Below the pieces are notes generated by a model that saw nothing but the letters and a program-made list of their open reading frames with translations, had not been told where the DNA came from and did not search any database. This document shows, piece by piece, positions 53,630-61,771 of a stretch of DNA of 64,000 bases. The stretch lies in the NCBI GenBank assembly GCA_943370215.1, contig CALRQC020000003.1, positions 124,001-188,000 on the forward strand, in the 5' to 3' direction. The stretch is from Niveispirillum sp943370215 (lineage in GTDB: Bacteria; Pseudomonadota; Alphaproteobacteria; Azospirillales; Azospirillaceae). Made by a program: the position numbers and the translations under genes. Each line of letters starts with the position of its first letter. The stretch's first letter is position 1.

Positions 53630-54531
53630 GGTGTCGTCCCCAGGGGCCGGCGCAGCCAGTAACGGCCATGGCCCAACAGATAATCCTCGATATGCAGCAC
53701 AGGCGCGTAGCCCGGGGCTTGGAAGAAGCCCGGATGCTGGAATGCCATCGGGCAGGCGGTGGCCCAGCGACAGCCGGCGTCGGCCGCTGCCTGATGGGCA
53801 GCCTCCAGCAACCGGCGGCCCAAACCTTGGCGGCGCTGGGCCGGTTCCACCCAGCAATCCACCACGGTAAAGTAACCATTATCGACGACGCCCATCACAC
53901 CGCCCAGCGGGTCGCCCGCGCTATCGCGGGCCGTTACCGTCAGTTCGGTATAAAGCCGGTCGATATGCAGCAGCCAATGGGCATCCAGCCCTTCCTCCAC
54001 CAGCCGCACATCCTCATGCGCGGGCGGGGCGGAAACCTCCAGCCGCAGGCCAGCCGGCAGGTCAGGGGCGGGGGCCTTCTCGGCCAGCGGGGTTTTGCGG
54101 AAATACAGCCGGTCATGCCCGCCGGTGAAATCCACCATCACACCCATGGGCACATAGCCCAGGCGGGGATAGAAATCCGGGGCCTGGAACCGCATGGTGT
54201 TCACCAGGGCGCGGGTGCAGCCGCGTTTGGCGGCCAGTGCCTCCCCGGTACGCATCAAGGTGGCGGCCAGCCCGTGGCGGCGCCAGGGGGCATCCACCCA
54301 CAGCATGTGCAGATAGGCATCGCCCCCGCGCAGCCAACAGACCAGCCCGGCCACGATGCGCCCGGCCCCATCCTTGATGAACAGGCCCGCATCCTCCCGC
54401 CCCACGCCCAGGGCCGCGCGCTCGGCTGCCGACACCCGGTCGTGCAGCCAGCGCAGCGCCGACATATCCGCCGGATGGCGGATTTCCAGCGCCAGATCGG
54501 CCAGGGAAGTGGGGTGGGGGGCGGCGTTCAT
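53626..54531 (-). CDS. Tandem GNAT-domain acetyltransferase in the suf operon
   Basis: This 301-residue protein contains two GNAT-like folds. The first (about 20-160) has LHMLWVDAPWRRHGLAATLM, the acetyl-CoA-binding R-x-x-G-x-[G/A] motif, and ends FYPRLGYVPMGVMVDFTGGH. The second (about 170-295) has CWVEPAQRRQGLGRRLLEAA. Such proteins acetylate small amines or peptides. It sits between sufD and sufS, overlapping both by 1-4 nt, so it is translated with them. Why an acetyltransferase is embedded in the Fe-S operon is not known; the substrate cannot be read from sequence. Confidence 0.85.
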   Translation of the reverse strand: MNAAPHPTSLADLALEIRHPADMSALRWLHDRVSAAERAALGVGREDAGLFIKDGAGRIVAGLVCWLRGGDAYLHMLWVDAPWRRHGLAATLMRTGEALAAKRGCTRALVNTMRFQAPDFYPRLGYVPMGVMVDFTGGHDRLYFRKTPLAEKAPAPDLPAGLRLEVSAPPAHEDVRLVEEGLDAHWLLHIDRLYTELTVTARDSAGDPLGGVMGVVDNGYFTVVDCWVEPAQRRQGLGRRLLEAAHQAAADAGCRWATACPMAFQHPGFFQAPGYAPVLHIEDYLLGHGRYWLRRPLGTTP

Positions 54532-55877
54532 CAGGCGCGTTCCGTTCCCATCCAGGCCGCTGCGGCGGCGCGGAAATAGGCGCGGACCTGTTCGTCGATG
54601 ATTTCATCCATCGCTTCATCCAGGAAGGCACCGATCAGCATGACACGCGCCACATCGCGCGGCACGCCACGGGCGCGCAGATAGAACATCTGGTCCTCGT
54701 CCAACTCCCCCGCTGTGGCCCCATGGCTGCACTTCACATCATCGGCATAGATTTCCAGCTCCGGCTTGCTGTTGATCTCCGACGTTTCAGAGAGCAGCAG
54801 GGCGCGGTTCAACTGGTAACCGTCGGTCTTTTGTGCATCGGGGCGAACGATGATTTTGCCCTGGAAGACGCCGCGCGCCTTGCCGTCGATCACGCCCTTC
54901 ACCACCTCGCGGCTGGTGCAATTGGGCATGGCATGGTCGATCAGGGTGGTGATGTCGCTCACCTGATCGCCGCCAATGGCATAGGCACCCGACACCCGCG
55001 CCTCGATCTTCTCACCCCCCAGCACCTGCCGCGCCTCGTGCCGGGCCAAACGTGCGCCTAAGTTCAGCACGAACGTGTCATAGGTGCTGGCATCGGCCAG
55101 ATGGGTGTTCAGCGTGGCAATGTGGAAGGCGTCCGTGCCTTCGCGCTGGATCTTGTAATGGTGCAGCCGGGCACCCGTGCCCACCGCCACATCGGCGGCG
55201 ATATTGGACAGGTAGGTCGCCCCCGGCTGGCCGGCATGATGTTCCACGATGGTGGCTTCCGCCCCATCCTCCACCAGCACCAGCAGACGCGGATGCCAAG
55301 CGGCCGCCACACCGGGCGGGGCCAGGAATACCAGCTCCACCGGCTGGGCCAGCTTCACGTCCGCCGGCACATGCAGCAGCGCGCCATCGGCCAGGAAGGC
55401 AGCGTTCAGCGACCGCATCGGGTGATCGGCACCGGGGAAGCGGGCCAGCAGCCCTTCCATCCGGTCGGCCAGCCCCTGCGGGTCCGTGGCCATCTGCGCC
55501 GACAGGGCATCCAGCAGCACGCCATCGGGCAGGCCCTGGGTGCGCGACAGGTCGGCGCGGAACTGCCCACCGATGAAGACCAGACGCGGCCCCGACGCTT
55601 CCAGCGCGGTGGGGATGGCATCCACCGGCACGGACCGGGCGTCCGGCGCGGGCGACAAGGACAGCTTGTCCAGCCCGCGCAGGCTGGTGAATTTCCACGC
55701 TTCATTCCGGGTGGTGGGCAGGCCCGCCTTGGCGAAACGCTCCATCCCCTCGGCCCTAAAGCAGGCCAGCCAGGGATGCGCCACCGGGGCCAGGGCAGGC
55801 TGGGCCTGCTTCACCTGTTCGATGAAGGAAGCACCGGTGCCCTGGGGGCTGTGGGTCGGGGTCAGTTCGCCACTCAT
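54531..55877 (-). CDS. sufD: Fe-S cluster assembly protein SufD
   Basis: SufD forms the SufBC2D scaffold with SufB and the ATPase SufC. The 448-residue product has the right-handed beta-helix core and the family signature EIYADDVKCSHGATAGELDED followed by MFYLRARGVP. The N-terminal part, FRAEGMERFAKAGLPTTRNE and WKFTSLRGL, is typical. It starts 3-4 bp after the preceding GNAT gene and its stop overlaps the next GNAT gene by 1 nt. Confidence 0.94.
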   Translation of the reverse strand: MSGELTPTHSPQGTGASFIEQVKQAQPALAPVAHPWLACFRAEGMERFAKAGLPTTRNEAWKFTSLRGLDKLSLSPAPDARSVPVDAIPTALEASGPRLVFIGGQFRADLSRTQGLPDGVLLDALSAQMATDPQGLADRMEGLLARFPGADHPMRSLNAAFLADGALLHVPADVKLAQPVELVFLAPPGVAAAWHPRLLVLVEDGAEATIVEHHAGQPGATYLSNIAADVAVGTGARLHHYKIQREGTDAFHIATLNTHLADASTYDTFVLNLGARLARHEARQVLGGEKIEARVSGAYAIGGDQVSDITTLIDHAMPNCTSREVVKGVIDGKARGVFQGKIIVRPDAQKTDGYQLNRALLLSETSEINSKPELEIYADDVKCSHGATAGELDEDQMFYLRARGVPRDVARVMLIGAFLDEAMDEIIDEQVRAYFRAAAAAWMGTERA

Positions 55878-55880
55878 CTC

Positions 55881-56765
55881 TCAAAGCCGCATTTCATAGA
55901 AGTTCATGCCCATGCCCGGCACCGGGCTCGCCACATAGGCGAAGCGCTGGAAACCGTGCTTCGGATAGAATTTGGGGGCCTGGCAATCCATGGTTTCCAC
56001 CCCCGCGCGCGTGCAGCCCATGGCCCGGCCTTCATCCAGCGCCCGGGCCAGCATGTCGAACCCGACACCGGTGCCGCGCAGCCGATCATCCAGCCAGACC
56101 ATATCGACCATATAGTCGCCCTGGGTGGCGTAGCAGAGTGCCCCGCCCAGCACGGCATGGCTGGCCCGGTCACGCACCATGGCTGCCACCAGGGTCAGCG
56201 GCTGGGCCAGCATCAGGCGACGCCGCCGGTCGGTCACGGCCCAGGCATCCCGCCCCAACTGGCGGGACGGCGGCGCGTGCAGGGCAATGGACAGGCCCTC
56301 CGCACTCGGCGGGCTGTCCGGGTAGACCACCGGCTTTTCCATCACGGTGAAGGGCCGGCCATTGACATGCCCATCCACCTGCTGGCGCACCGTGAAACCA
56401 TAGGCGCGGTAAGGGGCGGTATCATCATGGGCGCGGATGTAGAATTCCATCCGCGTCATGTTACGCCGCGCCAGTTCCTGCTCCGCCAGCCCCAACAGCA
56501 CGGCCACAGCCCCCGGATGGTCCACCTCACCTTGCAGCGACCAGACACCCCAGAAGCAATAGGCGGTATCGCCCCAGCCGATCAGCGTCATGCCGGCGGC
56601 GGGGGCACCCGTCTCCGGGTCACCGATCACCAGCATGAACCGGTTGTGACTGGGCGGCAGATGGGCCGTGTTATAGGCCATCAAGCCGGCAATCACCGGT
56701 TCGGCCTCCGGGCTGGAGGCCGTGATATCCCGTTCCAGGCTGATATAGGTGTCGGGGGCGGCCAT
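55881..56765 (-). CDS. GNAT-domain acetyltransferase in the suf operon (second)
   Basis: This 294-residue protein has a C-terminal GNAT-like domain with MVWLDDRLRGTGVGFDMLAR (R-x-x-G-x-G) and ends FYPKHGFQRFAYVASPVPGM. An N-terminal half with GVWSLQGEVDHPGAVAVLLG and YRAYGFTVRQQV is probably a second, diverged copy. It resembles the GNAT protein at 53626-54531 in length and layout. It lies between sufC and sufD, with spacings of 16 and 3 bp. ATG at 56765 was chosen because the longer frame overlaps sufC. Substrate unknown. Confidence 0.8.
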   Translation of the reverse strand: MAAPDTYISLERDITASSPEAEPVIAGLMAYNTAHLPPSHNRFMLVIGDPETGAPAAGMTLIGWGDTAYCFWGVWSLQGEVDHPGAVAVLLGLAEQELARRNMTRMEFYIRAHDDTAPYRAYGFTVRQQVDGHVNGRPFTVMEKPVVYPDSPPSAEGLSIALHAPPSRQLGRDAWAVTDRRRRLMLAQPLTLVAAMVRDRASHAVLGGALCYATQGDYMVDMVWLDDRLRGTGVGFDMLARALDEGRAMGCTRAGVETMDCQAPKFYPKHGFQRFAYVASPVPGMGMNFYEMRL

Positions 56766-56781
56766 GGCGTGTCGCTTTTCC

Positions 56782-57543
56782 TCAGGCTGCCGCGTCGCTG
56801 ATGCCGAACTCGGCATAGCCCTTGGCTTCCAGTTCCAGTGCCAGTTCCTTGCCGCCGGTCTTCTGGATGCGGCCATTGGCCAGCACATGCACCACGTCGG
56901 GCACAATGTAATCCAGCAGGCGCTGGTAATGGGTGATCACCAGCATCCCGCGTTCCGGGGAACGCAGCTTGTTCACGCCCTCGGCCACGATCTTCAGCGC
57001 GTCAATATCCAGGCCGCTGTCGGTTTCATCCAGGATGGCCAGCTTCGGCTGAAGCACGGCCATCTGCAGCGCCTCGTTACGCTTCTTCTCACCACCGGAG
57101 AAGCCGACATTGACGGCGCGCTTGATCATCTCATCATTCATGGAGAGATCCTTGGCCTTGGCCCGGATCAGCTTCAGGAACTGCATGGCATCCAGCGGGG
57201 ATTCGCCGCGCGTCTTGCGGATGGCGTTCAGCGCTTCCTTCAGGAAGGTGGCGTTGGTGACGCCGGGGATTTCCACCGGGTACTGGAAGGCCAGGAACAG
57301 GCCGGCGGCGGCGCGTTCCTCCACTTCCAGGGCCAGCAGGTCCTGGCCGTCGAAAGTGACGCTGCCTTCGGTGATCTCATAGCCCTCGCGGCCGGCCAGC
57401 ACATAGGACAGCGTGCTTTTGCCCGCCCCGTTGGGGCCCATGATGGCATGGACCTCACCGGCATTGATGGTCAGATCAACCCCCTTGAGGATCGCCTTGC
57501 CATCGACCGAGGCATGAAGATTCTTGATTTCGATCAGGGACAT
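56782..57543 (-). CDS. sufC: Fe-S cluster assembly ATPase SufC
   Basis: SufC is the ABC-type ATPase of the SufBC2D complex. The 253-residue protein has Walker A GPNGAGKSTLSYVLAG, the Q-loop region, the signature NVGFSGGEKKRNEALQMAV and Walker B KLAILDETDSGLDIDAL with an acidic start E-T-D typical of SufC. ATG at 57543 gives the standard MSLIEIKNLHA N-terminus. Between it and sufB lie two palindromic repeats and a GIY-YIG gene. Confidence 0.96.
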   Translation of the reverse strand: MSLIEIKNLHASVDGKAILKGVDLTINAGEVHAIMGPNGAGKSTLSYVLAGREGYEITEGSVTFDGQDLLALEVEERAAAGLFLAFQYPVEIPGVTNATFLKEALNAIRKTRGESPLDAMQFLKLIRAKAKDLSMNDEMIKRAVNVGFSGGEKKRNEALQMAVLQPKLAILDETDSGLDIDALKIVAEGVNKLRSPERGMLVITHYQRLLDYIVPDVVHVLANGRIQKTGGKELALELEAKGYAEFGISDAAA

Positions 57544-57604
57544 AACGCTGCTCCGTACTGCCGGATCTGACCCGGTTCCTGTCTTTTCACTACATTGCCG
57601 CCCT

Positions 57605-57697
57605 CTCAACCGTCACCCCGGCGAAGGCCGGGGTCCAGTTCACAGGGCGAGGCGCTTCAGGCATGGCCCCCCGGCCTTCGCCAGGGTGACGGTTGAG
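57605..57697. repeat. Palindromic intergenic repeat, GTCACCCC family
   Basis: CTCAACCGTCACCC and its complement, GGGTGACGGTTGAG, are perfect 14-bp ends of a 93-bp element between sufC and the GIY-YIG gene. A short second pair of halves (GGCGAAGGCCGGGGTCC) lies inside. Confidence 0.78.
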
Positions 57698-57722
57698 GGA
57701 CTCGTATCGGATTTTCTGAACG

Positions 57723-58007
57723 TCACAGCAGATCGCTTGCAAGGTCGTTCCAATCCGGGTTCGCACTCTCAATCAACCGTATTTTCCAGTCCCGCTTCCA
57801 TTCCTTCATCTGCTTTTCCCGTCGGATCGCATCGTCGATGCGCTCGAAGGTCTCGCAGTAAACCAGGGTGGCGATGCCATACTTCTTGGTAAATCCATCA
57901 ACCAAACCTTCCCGGTGTTCGTAAATCCGCCTGCTGATATCGCTGGTGACGCCGATATAGAGCGTCCCATTGCGTTGATTGGCGAGGATGTAAACGTAAC
58001 CGGGCAT
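57723..58007 (-). CDS. Small GIY-YIG nuclease-domain protein (UPF0213/YhbQ-like)
   Basis: This 94-residue protein is a single GIY-YIG domain: GYVYILANQRNGTLYIGVT provides the two tyrosine strands, SRRIYEHREGLVDGFTKKYG the catalytic arginine and lysine region, and DAIRREKQMKEWKRDWKIRL the glutamate-bearing helix. Such small proteins are common in alphaproteobacteria and their role is uncertain. The gene lies between sufB and sufC, flanked on both sides by palindromic repeats of the GTCACCCC family, and so looks like a cassette inserted into the operon. Confidence 0.9.
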   Translation of the reverse strand: MPGYVYILANQRNGTLYIGVTSDISRRIYEHREGLVDGFTKKYGIATLVYCETFERIDDAIRREKQMKEWKRDWKIRLIESANPDWNDLASDLL

Positions 58008-58031
58008 TCTCCTCTTTGCCTTTTCCTGATC

Positions 58032-58116
58032 CCGTCATCCTTGTGAGGGGCGGGGGGCAGAAACATCGGGCACTTTGCTCTACGAAACTGGACCCCGGCC
58101 TTCGCCGGGGTGACGG
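58032..58116. repeat. Palindromic intergenic repeat, GTCACCCC family (left half decayed)
   Basis: The right half (CTGGACCCCGGCCTTCGCCG up to GGTGACGG) is intact and is preceded by CTTTGCTCTACGAA, as in the copies at 16143-16224 and 42793-42876. The left half is only partly recognisable. It lies between the GIY-YIG gene and sufB. Confidence 0.65.
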
Positions 58117-58144
58117 TGAAGGGGGCGGATGACGGGACGGGTGA

Positions 58145-59626
58145 TCACCCCACACTCCCCTCCAAACTGATCGCCACCAGCTTCTGCGCCTCCACGGCGA
58201 ATTCCATCGGCAGTTCCTTCAGTACTTCCTTGCAGAAGCCATTCACGATCAGCCCGACCGCGTCTTCTTCCTTCAACCCGCGGGAGCGGCAATAGAAGAG
58301 CTGGTCTTCGGAAATCTTGGCCGTTGTCGCCTCATGCTCCACCCGCGCCGTGCGGTTCTTGCTTTCAATGTAGGGCACGGTATGCGCCCCGCATTTGTCG
58401 CCGATCAGCAAGCTGTCGCATTGGGTGAAGTTGCGGGCGTTCTGCGCCTTGGGCAGGATGCGGACCAGACCGCGATAGGTGTTCTGCGCCTTGCCGGCCG
58501 AAATCCCCTTGGAGATGATCGTGGACCGGGTGTTCTTCCCGATATGGATCATCTTCGTGCCGGTATCGGCCTGCTGCATATTGTTGGTGATGGCGACCGA
58601 ATAGAATTCGCCCACCGAATTATCACCCTGCAGAATGCAGCTCGGGTATTTCCAGGTAATCGCCGACCCGGTTTCCACCTGGGTCCAGCTCACCTTGGAA
58701 TTACGGCCCCGGCAGGCGGCGCGCTTGGTGACGAAATTATAGATGCCACCCTTGCCATTCTCGTCGCCCGGATACCAGTTCTGGACAGTGGAATATTTGA
58801 TGGTGGCGTCATCCAGCGCCACCAGTTCCACCACGGCGGCGTGCAACTGGTTCTCGTCCCGCTGCGGTGCGGTGCAGCCCTCGAGATAGGAGACGTAGGA
58901 ACCTTCATCAGCAATGATCAGCGTGCGTTCGAACTGCCCCGTATTCTTCGCATTGATGCGGAAGTAAGTGGACAGTTCCATCGGGCTGCGCACGCCCTTG
59001 GGGATATAGACGAAGCTGCCATCGGTGAAGACGGCGCAGTTCAGCGTGGCGAAGTAATTATCCGAATAGGGCACGACCGAACCCAGATACTGGCGCACCA
59101 GTTCCGGATGGTTCTGCACCGCCTCGCTGATGGAACAGAAGATGATGCCCTTCTCTTCCAGCTTCTTCTTGAACGTCGTGGCCACCGACACCGAATCGAA
59201 CACGGCATCCACGGCGATGGAGGGGCTGTCGCCAGCGCCTTCGACACCGGCCAGGATGGCCTGTTCCTTCAGCGGGATGCCCAGCTTCTCATAGGTCTTC
59301 AGCAGCTCGGGGTCGACCTCATCCAGCGATTTCGGGCCGGGCGTCGTCTTCGGCGCGGAGTAGTAATAGCTGTCCTGATAGTCGATGGGCGGATAATGCA
59401 GCTTGGCCCAATCCGGCTCTTCCATCGTCAGCCAATGGCGATAGGCCTTCAGCCGCCATTCCAGCAGCCATTCCGGCTCCCCCTTCTTGGCGGAAATGAA
59501 GCGGACGATTTCCTCAGACAGACCCTTGGGCGCGGTTTCCGCCTCAATATCCGTGAAGAAGCCGTACTTGTACTTCGCTTCCGCCAGATTGCGGACCTGT
59601 TCGATGGTCTGTTCGGTGGCGGCCAT
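58145..59626 (-). CDS. sufB: Fe-S cluster assembly protein SufB
   Basis: SufB is the core scaffold on which clusters form with SufC and SufD. The 493-residue product has KYKYGFFTDIEAETAPKGL at the start, the segments VPYSDNYFATLNCAVFTDGS and SYLEGCTAPQRDENQLHAA, and the C-terminal VEHEATTAKISEDQLFYCRS. The conserved C-terminal cysteine and glutamate used in cluster assembly are present in those motifs. It is the first structural gene after the regulator. An intrusive GIY-YIG cassette follows it. Confidence 0.96.
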   Translation of the reverse strand: MAATEQTIEQVRNLAEAKYKYGFFTDIEAETAPKGLSEEIVRFISAKKGEPEWLLEWRLKAYRHWLTMEEPDWAKLHYPPIDYQDSYYYSAPKTTPGPKSLDEVDPELLKTYEKLGIPLKEQAILAGVEGAGDSPSIAVDAVFDSVSVATTFKKKLEEKGIIFCSISEAVQNHPELVRQYLGSVVPYSDNYFATLNCAVFTDGSFVYIPKGVRSPMELSTYFRINAKNTGQFERTLIIADEGSYVSYLEGCTAPQRDENQLHAAVVELVALDDATIKYSTVQNWYPGDENGKGGIYNFVTKRAACRGRNSKVSWTQVETGSAITWKYPSCILQGDNSVGEFYSVAITNNMQQADTGTKMIHIGKNTRSTIISKGISAGKAQNTYRGLVRILPKAQNARNFTQCDSLLIGDKCGAHTVPYIESKNRTARVEHEATTAKISEDQLFYCRSRGLKEEDAVGLIVNGFCKEVLKELPMEFAVEAQKLVAISLEGSVG

Positions 59627-59661
59627 GGCCTGAAAGCTCCCCTAAACGATGCCGTTCCCGA

Positions 59662-60117
59662 TCAACCGGCCAGCGCCGCCGGCGGGGCCGGGGCGTGGAT
59701 GAAGTCAATCGTGGACGGTACGGCCATATCGGCCAGCGTCACATCCTGAAGCGCGCGGCGTACCGCGCTGTTCACCTTGTCCCACGCACTCTTGCGGGCG
59801 CAGAGGCTGAGCACCCCGCACGACCCGCTGCCGCCATCCACGCAATCGGTCAAGGCGATCGGACCCTCGATCGCCTCGATGATATGCACCACATTGATGG
59901 CGGTGGGGGCCTTGGCCAGCGTATAGCCGCCCGTGGCCCCGCGATGGGATTGCAGAAGGTCGCCACGCGCCAGTAACTTCAACAGTTTCTGGACCGTCGG
60001 CATCGGCAGGCCCGTGCGGTCGGCCAGCGACGTGGCGGTATGCAGCGCACCATCGGTATGCGCCAGCGTGGTCAGCACGACCACGGCATAATCCGTCATT
60101 TTGCTGAGCCTCAGCAT
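59662..60117 (-). CDS. SUF operon regulator (Rrf2/IscR family)
   Basis: This 151-residue Rrf2-family regulator has a winged helix (LRLSKMTDYAVVVLTTLAH and RTGLPMPTVQKLLKLLARG) and three cysteines, C92, C100 and C106, suited to bind a [2Fe-2S] cluster. It probably senses Fe-S status and controls the suf genes it precedes, as IscR or SufR-type regulators do. A perfect 9-bp inverted repeat lies 25 bp upstream (60142-60162), a likely autoregulatory operator. It starts at ATG 60117. Confidence 0.93.
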   Translation of the reverse strand: MLRLSKMTDYAVVVLTTLAHTDGALHTATSLADRTGLPMPTVQKLLKLLARGDLLQSHRGATGGYTLAKAPTAINVVHIIEAIEGPIALTDCVDGGSGSCGVLSLCARKSAWDKVNSAVRRALQDVTLADMAVPSTIDFIHAPAPPAALAG

Positions 60118-60141
60118 GGGTTGTTGCGAGTCCTTCTCAAT

Positions 60142-60162
60142 TCAGTACCAATCTGGTACTGA
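60142..60162 (-). promoter_or_regulatory. Operator of the suf regulator/suf operon
   Basis: TCAGTACCA and TGGTACTGA form a perfect 9-bp inverted repeat with a 3-nt spacer. It lies just downstream of a likely promoter (TTGACT at 60192-60187 on the minus strand, then CTTAAT after about 19 bp), so a bound regulator could block transcription of the whole suf operon. Confidence 0.65.
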
Positions 60163-60257
60163 TTAAGTGAGCCGCTTGCCAGCGTTAGTCAAGCATCGCG
60201 CTTCATGCTGCTGTCACAGGTGACATGCATGGGCCGAAAAGCGGGCGGCGCGCATAC

Positions 60258-60289
60258 AAAAAGGGGCAGCCGGGTGGGGCTGCCCTTTT
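60258..60289. terminator. Stem-loop terminator downstream of the 60406 gene
   Basis: An 8-bp stem GGGCAGCC/GGCTGCCC with loop GGGTGG, flanked by A5 on the left and T4 on the right. On the minus strand this gives a hairpin followed by five T residues, a good terminator for the envelope operon. No other gene is seen between 60118 and 60405. Confidence 0.75.
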
Positions 60290-60405
60290 GGGGGGAGGGG
60301 GCTTGCGCGGGAATCACGATGGTGAAGCGTTACTCGATATGAAGCCATACCGCGTTATTATTATCCCTTCAGCCTATGCTGGCAGAACGACAGCCCCCCC
60401 CCCCA

Positions 60406-61329
60406 TCACACCGCCTCTGCCTTCAGCCCCTGCGCCTCTTCCACCTTACCTGCGGCGGCCTCGGCCCCGGCGCTGGCGGCTTCCTTGGCGACATTGACGG
60501 CCTTTTCGGCTGTGCGGCGGCCCTTGGCCAGGGCTTCTTCCAGCAGGTCGTCGCGCTGCTTGCCCATCAACTCATCCTCGGTACGGGTGGCGGGCAGGCA
60601 GGCGCCGATGGCCGCCCCCACCGCCAGCCCCGCCAGACCGGCGGACAGCGGATGGTCATCCACCAGATCCCAGAAGCTGCGGTTGATGCGGGCGGCACGG
60701 CGGCCGGCGCGCTGTGCCATGGCCTCGCTTTCGGCGATGATGCGGTGATAGCGGCGGTGGCCCTCCGAATCCTCCTCATGATCAAGATTATGGGTGCTAT
60801 TGCCATAGCTGGCATAGTGCTGCCCCAACTCGTGCAACTGGCGGGAATGGCGCATCCGGTTCAGCTTGCGCGTGGCGCGGGCCCGCAGGTCGGCGGCCTT
60901 GTCGGAAAGCTCATGCGCCGTCTCTTCAATCTTGTGACCGGCTTCGTGCAGCCCTTCCTCCACCCGGTGCGACAGGTCATGATACTGGTGGCGCAGCCGG
61001 TCCCGCGCCTGGGCCGTGCGCTTTTCCGCCCAATGGGCGGCGCGGTCATAGGCGTCGGTCTTGCGGGCGGCGGAGAACAGCAGCCAGCCGATGCCGACGC
61101 CGATCACCCCCAGGGCGATCTTGTGTTCCGACAGCATGGTGCCGATGCCGCGCCCATGCGGTCGGTGGTCTTCGTCCGCCGCAGCGGCCGGATGATCCGG
61201 CACGGCACCGTAACTGGCCATGGGATCGGTATAGTTCAGCGAATCGGTATCCGCCTGCGCCTGATTGGAGGAACGGACGGTCCCGGCATAGGAGCTGCCA
61301 TTGCCGCTATTGGTGCTGCCATAGGTCAT
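60406..61329 (-). CDS. Envelope/stress-associated protein with an anchoring helix and coiled-coil region
   Basis: This 307-residue protein has an N-terminal 65-residue low-complexity region, one short hydrophobic segment (KIALGVIGVGIGWLLFSAAR), then a long alpha-helical, charged region with repeated lysine/arginine and alanine/glutamate (about 90-190), and a second hydrophobic segment (LSAGLAGLAVGAAIGACL). The C-terminus is alanine- and lysine-rich (about 260-307). It resembles DUF3618-type and nutrient-deprivation-induced proteins. The start at ATG 61329 gives better ribosome-site spacing than 61332. It is the last gene of a three-gene operon. Confidence 0.6.
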   Translation of the reverse strand: MTYGSTNSGNGSSYAGTVRSSNQAQADTDSLNYTDPMASYGAVPDHPAAAADEDHRPHGRGIGTMLSEHKIALGVIGVGIGWLLFSAARKTDAYDRAAHWAEKRTAQARDRLRHQYHDLSHRVEEGLHEAGHKIEETAHELSDKAADLRARATRKLNRMRHSRQLHELGQHYASYGNSTHNLDHEEDSEGHRRYHRIIAESEAMAQRAGRRAARINRSFWDLVDDHPLSAGLAGLAVGAAIGACLPATRTEDELMGKQRDDLLEEALAKGRRTAEKAVNVAKEAASAGAEAAAGKVEEAQGLKAEAV

Positions 61330-61357
61330 CATTGTCTCCTTGCAGAAATCCAGGGGC

Positions 61358-61771
61358 TCAGCGGGACACCGCGTCAGCCACCTCGTGCGCGTCGGTGCGC
61401 AGATTATTCAGGGTCCGGCGGGGGGAGAGGGTCAGCGCCTGCAGCTTGGCCCGCCCCGCCATCATCAGGACCAGACCCAGCAAGATCACCGCCCCGCCCA
61501 CCACCAGGGCCGCCGCCCAAGGGGGCATCACATGGGCCAGCCCCAGGGTGGCCGCCGCCAGCAGCAGCAACAGGCCGCAGAAGGCAAAGGCCCCGCCACA
61601 GAGAATCTGCCCCGCGCCGCGCCCGGCTTCGCTGGCCTTCTCCATCAGTTCGGCCTTGGCCAGCTCCACCTCCTTGGTGACAAGGGCGGTCATGCTGCCG
61701 GCCAGATCGGCCAGCAGGCTGGTCAACGGCTTATCTGCCGGGTCGGTGGTTTCCGGCGCATCCAGGCTCAT
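61358..61771 (-). CDS. Phage-holin-like (PF07332) membrane protein
   Basis: This 137-residue protein has two hydrophobic helices (CGGAFAFCGLLLLLAAATLG and AAALVVGGAVILLGLVLMM) after a charged N-terminal half (VTKEVELAKAELMEKAS). It is the 'actinobacterial holin-X'/Phage_holin_3_6 type often paired with DUF3618 proteins in envelope-stress operons. The holin name is historical; lysis function is not expected. Its start overlaps the stop of the preceding gene (ATGA type). Confidence 0.8.
   Translation of the reverse strand: MSLDAPETTDPADKPLTSLLADLAGSMTALVTKEVELAKAELMEKASEAGRGAGQILCGGAFAFCGLLLLLAAATLGLAHVMPPWAAALVVGGAVILLGLVLMMAGRAKLQALTLSPRRTLNNLRTDAHEVADAVSR

Noticed and set aside
61358..61771. 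Prophage or lysis gene
   Set aside because: The protein is a holin-X-type membrane protein within a stress operon; no phage structural, integrase or endolysin genes are nearby.
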